NCBI GenBank assembly: GCA_021203425.1
Contig: JAJQBF010000101.1
Coordinates: 1-21,540, forward strand
Direction: 5' to 3'
Length of the DNA stretch: 21,540 nucleotides
DNA from: Clostridiales bacterium
GTDB taxonomy: Bacteria; Bacillota; Clostridia; Lachnospirales; CAG-274
The notes beneath the pieces are model-generated. The model was not told the origin of the DNA. It searched no databases and saw only the letters and a program-made list of their open reading frames with translations. Positions within the stretch are counted from its first letter, which is position 1, and each line of letters begins with the position of its first letter. Of the stretch, positions 13,436 to 18,530 are shown in pieces. A program made the translations under genes and the position numbers.

Positions 13436-14758
13436 TTAATCCCTTTCGTTTCTGTTTCTCGCTATAAAGTGTATGGGAGTTCCCGTAAAGCCGAAAGCAT
13501 CTCTCAGCTGATTTTCAATATATCTTCTATATGAAAAATGAAGAAGCTCCGTGTTGTTTACGAATATGACAAATGTAGGGGGCTTAACGGAAACCTGTGT
13601 CATATAGTAAATTTTAAGCTGTCTGCCTTTTTCCGCCGGCGGCTGGTTCATAGCAAGAGCCTCTGTCAGAACATCGTTTAAAATTCCCGTCTGTATACGC
13701 TTTGAATTGCTGTCGTAAACATCATTTATAAGGTCAAACAGCTTTGTTACCCTTTGACCTGTCAGGGCGGAGATAAAAATCTTAGGGGCATAGAGCATAT
13801 ATTTAAGTTCAAGGTCAATATCCTTTGTAAACTTGTTTATTGTCTTGCCGTCTTTTTCAATAGAATCCCACTTGTTTACGGCAATTATACAGCCCTTTCC
13901 CGCCTCGTGGGCAATACCGGCTATTTTGGTGTCCTGATCCGTTACGCCTTGGTTTGCATCAATTAAAATTATGCACACGTCACATCTTTCAACCGCCGCT
14001 ACCGCACGAATTATACTGTAGCGTTCTATATTTTCCTTAATCTTACTTTTTCGTCTTATTCCGGCAGTGTCTATGAACACATATTTTCTGCCGTCCTTTT
14101 CATAGGCTGTATCTATAGCGTCCCTTGTTGTTCCGGCTATGTCGCTGACAATAACCCTCTCTTCACCTGAAATTTTATTTATAAGCGAAGATTTGCCTGC
14201 ATTGGGCTTGCCTACAACAGCAACCTTTATAACGTCTTCCTCTTCATATTCTCCGTCATTTTCAAAGTGTGAAACAACCTCGTCCAGAAGGTCGCCAAGT
14301 CCCATAGGCTGACTTGCGGAAATTCCGAAGGGATCCCCTAAGCCCAGTTCATAAAACTCGTAGACGTCCATACTGTATTTTCTTAAGTCGTCAACCTTAT
14401 TTACAGCTAAAACAACAGGCTTTTTTGCCTTTCTCAAAATGTTTGCCACCTGATAGTCGGCGTCTGTTACTCCCGTTCTTACATCTGTAACGAAAATAAT
14501 TACGTCTGCCAAATCTATGGCAATCTGAGCCTGCTCATACATTCTCTTAAGCATAAAATCGTCGCTTTCAGGCTCAAGCCCTCCTGTGTCTATCATTGTA
14601 AATTTATATTTAAGCCATTCTCCTTCGGCATAAATTCTGTCTCTTGTAACACCGGGAGTATCCTCCACAATTGAAATTCTCTCTCCGGCTATTCTGTTAA
14701 ATAATGTGGACTTTCCTACATTGGGTCTGCCCACAATAGCTACTATCGGTTTCGCCAT
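13436..14758 (-). CDS. der: Ribosome assembly GTPase Der (EngA)
   Basis: It is a tandem GTPase needed for maturation of the 50S subunit. The first G domain has GRPNVGKST (10-18), DTPGVTRDR (33-41), DTGG and NKVD (120-123). The second has GKPNAGKSS (183-191), DIAGTTRD, DTAG and NKWD (295-298). A KH-like RNA-binding domain occupies about 350-440, ending TPIHFIARNRNERD. The 440-residue length is typical. It lies six bases after pgeF and directly before plsY. Confidence 0.97.
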   Translation of the reverse strand: MAKPIVAIVGRPNVGKSTLFNRIAGERISIVEDTPGVTRDRIYAEGEWLKYKFTMIDTGGLEPESDDFMLKRMYEQAQIAIDLADVIIFVTDVRTGVTDADYQVANILRKAKKPVVLAVNKVDDLRKYSMDVYEFYELGLGDPFGISASQPMGLGDLLDEVVSHFENDGEYEEEDVIKVAVVGKPNAGKSSLINKISGEERVIVSDIAGTTRDAIDTAYEKDGRKYVFIDTAGIRRKSKIKENIERYSIIRAVAAVERCDVCIILIDANQGVTDQDTKIAGIAHEAGKGCIIAVNKWDSIEKDGKTINKFTKDIDLELKYMLYAPKIFISALTGQRVTKLFDLINDVYDSNSKRIQTGILNDVLTEALAMNQPPAEKGRQLKIYYMTQVSVKPPTFVIFVNNTELLHFSYRRYIENQLRDAFGFTGTPIHFIARNRNERD

Positions 14759-14764
14759 AATTTT

Positions 14765-15574
14765 TTACCTCCGTAGTTCCATAAAAGCTGCCATACTGCC
14801 CCTCATATCTCCCATAACTCTGTGAGAGTAGAAGAGGTCGCTGTGACACTTAATGCAAAGCCCTGCGGTTTCTATATTTTCGGGGCTTATGCCTGTTTCC
14901 GTCAAAATTCTTTTGTTTATGCCCTCAAGGTCGAAAAGATATTTTCCCTTTTCCCTGTCGGGCTTAAAAAATTCATTCCAAAAATCAAATTTACTTTCAA
15001 AAACATTTTTAACTGCGTCGTCAACCTGATAACAGCAGCCCCCTATACAAGGACCTATTCCGCAGATTATATTTTTTCTTTCACAGCCGTAATCATTAAC
15101 CATTTTATAAACGGTTTTCGCTCCTATTGAAAGGGCTGTTCCTCTCCAACCGGAGTGGGTTAAGGCTATAACCTTTTTCACCGGGTCTAAAAAATAAAGG
15201 GGAGTACAGTCGGCGTGAAATGTCACCAAAACTATTTCCGGTATGTTTGTAATAAGACCGTCTTTGTCTTGAATTTCCCTTTCATATATAAGCCCCTTTC
15301 CTCTGTCGGAGAGCTGAACGTCATAAATTTCGTCCTTATGGGTTTGATGGGAAAAGACTGTGTTTCTGTAATCTGAGCCTATAGCGGAGCAAAGCCGCCT
15401 GTAATTTTCGACAACATTTTCTCTTTTGTCGTGTTTAAAGCGGAGATTTAAGGAGCTTAAGTCACCTTCTGAAACACCGCCTATTCTTGTTGAAAAGCAG
15501 TGATTAACAAAACCTGTTGCCTCAAAGCTTTCAAAAACAAAATATATAAGACCGTTTTTTTCGATTTTTTTCAT
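14765..15574 (-). CDS. pgeF: Laccase-fold purine nucleoside phosphorylase (YfiH/PgeF family)
   Basis: Members of this family have been shown to have purine nucleoside phosphorylase and adenosine deaminase activity, and a peptidoglycan-editing role (PgeF) in E. coli; older annotation says polyphenol oxidase. The metal ligands are visible: His79 (SHQTH), Cys123 (HADCTP) and His140 (LTHSGWRG). The GPCIGGCCYQVD segment at 175-185 and the closing SHRVMGDMRGSMAAFMEL are also typical. The 269 residues are near the usual length. It lies between yraN and der with short gaps. Family is firm; which activity matters here is unknown. Confidence 0.92.
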   Translation of the reverse strand: MKKIEKNGLIYFVFESFEATGFVNHCFSTRIGGVSEGDLSSLNLRFKHDKRENVVENYRRLCSAIGSDYRNTVFSHQTHKDEIYDVQLSDRGKGLIYEREIQDKDGLITNIPEIVLVTFHADCTPLYFLDPVKKVIALTHSGWRGTALSIGAKTVYKMVNDYGCERKNIICGIGPCIGGCCYQVDDAVKNVFESKFDFWNEFFKPDREKGKYLFDLEGINKRILTETGISPENIETAGLCIKCHSDLFYSHRVMGDMRGSMAAFMELRR

Positions 15575-15594
15575 ATATTCACCCTGCCCTTATG

Positions 15595-15948
15595 TTACGT
15601 TAGCATAAAAGCCCCTTCATAGTGAGTTATTTCCCCTTCAAATACATCTATAACGTCAAACCTCATATACCTATCCCAGCTTAAATTCTTATCAAAAAGA
15701 TATTTTTTCGCCGCATTGCAAATCTTGTGTTGTTTTGCCTTTGTAACAGCCTGAAAGCCATAGCCCTGAAAGTCGGTCACTCTGTGCTTGACTTCAACAA
15801 AAACAAGAACGTCGTTATCTTGGGCGATTATATCAATTTCTCCCCCTCGGGCAAAATAATTTCTTTCCAAAATTTTATAACTCTTTGAAGTAAGATAACG
15901 GCTTGCGGTTTCCTCAGCCATATTGCCCGATTGTTTTTTAGTAAGCAT
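15595..15948 (-). CDS. yraN: YraN/UPF0102 nuclease-fold protein
   Basis: This is a small protein with a restriction-endonuclease-like fold whose exact role is unsettled; the gene commonly follows rnhB. Visible motifs are AEETASRYLTSKSYKILERNY near the N-terminus, the acidic core GGEIDII, and VFVEVKHR (the E-x-K of the nuclease fold), followed by KQHKICNAAKKYL. I take the ATG at 15948, preceded by AAGGGG eight bases away, giving 117 residues. An ATG 14 codons upstream (15990) would lie inside rnhB and add a non-family extension. The chosen ATG overlaps the rnhB stop by one base (TAATG), indicating translational coupling. Confidence 0.92.
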   Translation of the reverse strand: MLTKKQSGNMAEETASRYLTSKSYKILERNYFARGGEIDIIAQDNDVLVFVEVKHRVTDFQGYGFQAVTKAKQHKICNAAKKYLFDKNLSWDRYMRFDVIDVFEGEITHYEGAFMLT

Positions 15949-16709
15949 TATACAAACCCCTTTGTAAAACTTCGCCTGTGAATGGGGCAAAGCCCCTTTT
16001 CCTTTATTGCCCTAATGTGTTCCGCTGAGCCGTAGCCCTTGTTTTTTTCAAAGCCGTAGCCGGGGTAATTCTCAGCCTCTTTAACCATAAGCCTGTCCCT
16101 TGTTACCTTAGCAATTATACTTGCCGCCGCTATGGAAATACTCTTTCCGTCACCTTTTATGATTCCCTTTTGGGGAACAGCTAAACCGGGAATTGTCACA
16201 GCGTCCACAAGAACATAATCCGCCCTTGTTTCAAGTCCCGAAACAGCTTTGTTCATAGCCCTGAGAGTTGCCTGTAAAATATTTATTTCATCTATTACTT
16301 CGTGACTTTCCATAGCTATACTGACACTTACGGTTTCCTTCATAATAATATCGTAAAGCTCCTCACGTCTTTTTTCGGAAAGCTTTTTCGAATCATTTAT
16401 ATAGGGTATAAAGCACCCTTTTTTCAAAATAACCGCCGCAGTAACAACAGGTCCTGCCAAAGGTCCTCTGCCCACCTCGTCAACACCGCAGATATATTGA
16501 TACCCTTCGTCAAAAAGATCGTTTTCATAAGTCCACAGCGCCTTAACTCTTTCTGTTTCGTCAAGATATTTATTATACCTCTTGTAAGCTGCCAAAACAA
16601 GTTTTTTAACGGAAGTCCTCTCGTCTCCCTCAAAAACTTCAACCCTTTCGGGAATCTCATCGGGTTTCAAGTTTTTTATTATTTTCTCAATTTCTTTAAC
16701 AGACTGCAT
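15948..16709 (-). CDS. rnhB: Ribonuclease HII
   Basis: It cleaves RNA in RNA-DNA hybrids and removes single ribonucleotides from DNA. The acidic catalytic set is visible: Asp77 and Glu78 (GVDEVGRGPLAGPV), Asp169 (VLVDA) and Asp187 (KGDGKS), with SIIAKVTRDRLM following. The 253 residues include an extra N-terminal helical extension of about 70 residues before YICGVDE, as in many Gram-positive enzymes. The ATG at 16709 has GAGG seven bases upstream. It is the first gene of the housekeeping cluster; a TATAAT box lies about 30 bases upstream. Confidence 0.96.
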   Translation of the reverse strand: MQSVKEIEKIIKNLKPDEIPERVEVFEGDERTSVKKLVLAAYKRYNKYLDETERVKALWTYENDLFDEGYQYICGVDEVGRGPLAGPVVTAAVILKKGCFIPYINDSKKLSEKRREELYDIIMKETVSVSIAMESHEVIDEINILQATLRAMNKAVSGLETRADYVLVDAVTIPGLAVPQKGIIKGDGKSISIAAASIIAKVTRDRLMVKEAENYPGYGFEKNKGYGSAEHIRAIKEKGLCPIHRRSFTKGFV

Positions 16710-16739
16710 AATACAACCTCATTCTCATTTATAAAATCC

Positions 16740-16745
16740 ATTATA
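16740..16745 (-). promoter_or_regulatory. Candidate -10 box for the rnhB cluster
   Basis: A perfect TATAAT stands 30 bases before the rnhB start on the minus strand. No convincing -35 box is seen at the right distance (TTTTAT at 17 bases). It is supported mainly by position. Confidence 0.4.
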
Positions 16746-16787
16746 CACCAAACCAAAGGAAAATAAAAGTGTTTATTTATTATTATA

Positions 16788-16859
16788 CTATATTGCAGCA
16801 GCAACAAAAGTACTGTTTGCAAAGCAGCTTCTCACTGCTGAAATCCCCTTAATATAAAC
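16788..16859 (-). pseudogene. Remnant C-terminus of a paralogue of the large secreted protein
   Basis: In one minus-strand frame this reads VYIKGISAVRSCFANSTFV, then AAAI and a stop. The last module of the large protein ends TTIKAIAVRSCFTNSN then VVTYTP and a stop. A 28-base core matches at 23 positions. The frame is closed by TGA just upstream, so only about 23 codons remain. It is the decayed end of a second gene or of an older 3' end of the same gene. Confidence 0.6.
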
Positions 16860-16933
16860 TCAATTCTCTTTGTAAACTTTATTTTAATATAACACCCAAG
16901 TATTGTCAATAAAATACAGTACGGATTTTTAAC

Positions 16934-16962
16934 TTGACATAAATCTGTCTTTATGATATTAT
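16934..16962 (+). promoter_or_regulatory. Strong plus-strand promoter of the antisense RNA
   Basis: A perfect TTGACA (16934-16939) and TATTAT (16957-16962) are separated by exactly 17 bases, with a TG one base before the -10 box. Predicted start is near A16969. It is the best plus-strand promoter I see in the window, and no protein-coding gene follows it. Confidence 0.75.
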
Positions 16963-17019
16963 AAAAATACAAAATGAACCCGAAAGATGTCGGGTGCCCA
17001 AAAGGGCATTTTTTCGGAG

Positions 17020-17060
17020 AAAAAATTCTGAGGGGAGTAACTTAAGGCAGTTACCCCTCA
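17020..17060 (-). terminator. Terminator of the toxin mRNA
   Basis: On the minus strand TGAGGGGTAACT pairs with AGTTACTCCCCTCA (two-base bulge), followed by GAA and six T. It begins 27 bases after the toxin stop codon and lies wholly within the antisense RNA, so the two transcripts share this hairpin as complementary structures. Confidence 0.75.
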
Positions 17061-17081
17061 CCAATAACGAAATTTTTATTT

Positions 17082-17120
17082 AACCGTCATGGATTAGGCG
17101 CCTTGACGGTTATCTTTTTT
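17082..17120 (+). terminator. Terminator of the antisense RNA, inside the toxin gene
   Basis: AACCGTCA and TGACGGTT form an eight-pair stem with a 14-base loop, followed by A, T, C and six T. It lies within the 3' end of the toxin reading frame (17087-17209), so the same DNA encodes toxin residues and ends the antisense RNA. Confidence 0.7.
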
Positions 17121-17209
17121 GTTATGATATAGACTATCTTTATCGTGATGCGTACAACTGCCGCAATAATTAAGGCAAGAATATATACATCATAAGTAAT
17201 CTGTAACAT
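17087..17209 (-). CDS. 40-residue single-span membrane peptide, putative type I toxin
   Basis: The peptide starts MLQITYDVYILALIIAAVV, continues with RITIKIVYII and ends TKKITVKAPNP. A hydrophobic segment (about 8-29) carries Arg20 and Lys24, followed by a basic polar tail, typical of small membrane-acting toxins of the TxpA/BsrG/Fst kind; I do not recognise a specific family. A strong AAGGAGG lies 11 bases before the ATG; an in-frame TTG two codons earlier is five bases from it and may be the true start. The gene has its own extended -10 promoter, a long structured leader and its own terminator, and is overlapped at its 3' end by a convergent antisense RNA. Membrane toxicity is inferred from this arrangement. 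Confidence 0.65.
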   Translation of the reverse strand: MLQITYDVYILALIIAAVVRITIKIVYIITKKITVKAPNP

Positions 17210-17382
17210 CGACAAAACCACCTCCTTATTAGCATAATCCCGAAGATAACCGCTTAGAACATAAGCATCACCACTCTTTCATATGTAATTAGGAAGATGA
17301 GGAATAACCGCCTGTCAATCCCCTTTGTGACAGAGCAAATATTCAAAAAATGCCCTGCCTGAATCCCTTCGAGGGATTCTTA
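17210..17382 (-). promoter_or_regulatory. Structured 5' leader of the toxin mRNA
   Basis: The leader is about 170 bases. It opens with a perfect eight-pair hairpin (GAATCCCT and AGGGATTC, 17361-17379) almost at the predicted 5' end, a known type of mRNA-stabilising structure. A second stem, CTGTCA with TGACAG, lies at about 17313-17334. CGGTTATCTT (17243-17252) is perfectly complementary to AAGATAACCG inside the toxin frame (17107-17116), allowing long-range folding. Tiny frames such as MLMF and MKEW precede the ribosome site. Long leaders with 5'-3' pairing that hold back translation are known in several type I toxin mRNAs. Confidence 0.45.
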
Positions 17383-17388
17383 ATGAAA

Positions 17389-17417
17389 ATTATAACACAA
17401 CAGTTTGGCGAAAACAA
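17389..17417 (-). promoter_or_regulatory. Toxin promoter with extended -10 box
   Basis: The minus strand carries TGTTATAAT: a perfect TATAAT (17389-17394) with the extended-10 TG. At 17 bases upstream is a weak -35, TTGTTT (17412-17417). Predicted transcription start is about 17382, directly before the 5' hairpin. Confidence 0.65.
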
Positions 17418-17460
17418 CAAAATTTTTCATAATGTTTAAAATCTTTTTCCACAGCGCAAA

Positions 17461-17514
17461 AACAGCGTGATGTCAATGGTTTCAGATATGTACCGTTTTT
17501 GACATCACGCTGTT
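17461..17514. terminator. Long bidirectional terminator after the large secreted-protein gene
   Basis: AACAGCGTGATGTCAA (17461-17476) and its exact complement at 17499-17514 form a perfect 16-pair stem. On the minus strand it is followed by TTTTTGCG, on the plus strand by TTCTTTG. It lies 47 bases after the stop of the gene at 17561-21397 and separates it from the toxin promoter. Confidence 0.8.
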
Positions 17515-17560
17515 TTCTTTGCTTAGATCGGCATTTTCCTAAGGAAAGAACGGTCGATTT

Positions 17561-18530
17561 CTATGGTGTATAGGTGACAACATTGCTGTTTGTAAAACAG
17601 CTCCGCACTGCTATGGCTTTTATTGTTGTTCCGCTTGATACAGCCACTTGACCGTAGGAGTTGGAACAGAGTTTAGTGCCGTTTGTTATAGAAGGTGTTG
17701 TGCTGTCCGTTGTATAGTAAATATAACAGTTGGGAGTTGTGGTTCTTATTGTGGCTTTTCCGCCGGAATAAGTTATTGTGGGGTCGTTAACTGTGGGGAT
17801 TTTCAAAATAAGCCTTGAAACATTACTCCACTTGCCGTTATAGTAGGCTCTTGCATAGATTGTTCCGTAAAAGTCTTCAAAGAGAACTGTTTGACCGTTT
17901 GAAACACACTTGTCGGAGGTTGTCAGACTTGATGTGGTAGAGGAATAGTAAATCTTCGCTCCGCTTGTGGCGCTTGTGAAGGTGACATTTCTTCCGCCGA
18001 AGGTGCCCACAACAGTAAAGGCTGCTGGGGAAATGGTAACATATACCGCCGCAGATGCGCTTGTGGTAAAACAACTCCTTACGGCAACAGCCCTTACTGT
18101 GTCACCTGGGCTTGCCGTAATTGTCCCACTGTTTGTTCTTGCACCGTTTACTTTAAGCCAAGTTCCGTTTGTAACGGTTCCGTCTGTTTCCACAACAGGC
18201 TCTGAGCCGTCGGTTGTGTAGCAGATAAAACTGGAGGGTGTAGTTGACTTAATCGCAACCGAAGTTCCGTTTACCGTCACTGTGGGGGTATTCACAACGG
18301 GAATTTTCAAAATAAGCCTTGAAACATTACTCCAGCTGCCCTGGTAATAAGCCCTTGCATAGATTGTTCCGTAGAAGTCTTCAAAAAGAACGGTTTCGCC
18401 GTTTGAAACGGAAATATCATCTGTTGTCAGCACAGAAGAAGTTGAGGAGTAGTAAATTACAGCTCCGGCTGTATCGCTTGTAAAGGTAACATTTCTTCCG
18501 CCGAAGACACCGGAAACCTCAAAAGCCGGA
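17561..18530 (-). repeat. Coding tandem duplication of A-B modules
   Basis: The last ~320 residues consist of two A-B pairs. Both A modules contain FGGRNVTFTS and, further on, FEDFYGTIYARAYY and WSNVSRLILKIP, identical or nearly so. The DNA is also close: about 30 consecutive bases around 17796 and 18300 match. This indicates a fairly recent internal duplication, or ongoing homogenisation. Confidence 0.8.

Larger units (their letters stand above)
16969..17120 (+). ncRNA. Putative antisense RNA (antitoxin of a type I toxin-antitoxin locus)
   Basis: A transcript from the promoter at 16934-16962 would run about 150 bases to an intrinsic terminator whose stem is AACCGTCA (17082-17089) with TGACGGTT (17104-17111), followed by ATCTTTTTT. 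It has no credible reading frame. It is complementary to the 3' untranslated region and the last 34 bases of the convergent 40-residue hydrophobic gene, the geometry of RatA-txpA and SR4-bsrG in Bacillus subtilis. Two small hairpins lie near the 5' end: CCCGA with TCGGG, and TGCCC with GGGCA followed by six T. The second might terminate early at about 17014, giving a 45-base RNA that would not overlap the toxin transcript; this is the main uncertainty. Confidence 0.6.

Noticed and set aside
15948..15990. Start of yraN at 15990
   Set aside because: It lies inside rnhB, lacks a ribosome site and adds 14 residues not typical of the family; the ATG at 15948 has AAGGGG at eight bases.
16990..17120. 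Possible riboswitch (GGGGAGTAAC reminiscent of the yybP-ykoY manganese riboswitch)
   Set aside because: The other conserved elements of that class are missing, no transporter gene follows on the plus strand, and the motif is explained by the shared terminator stem of the toxin mRNA.
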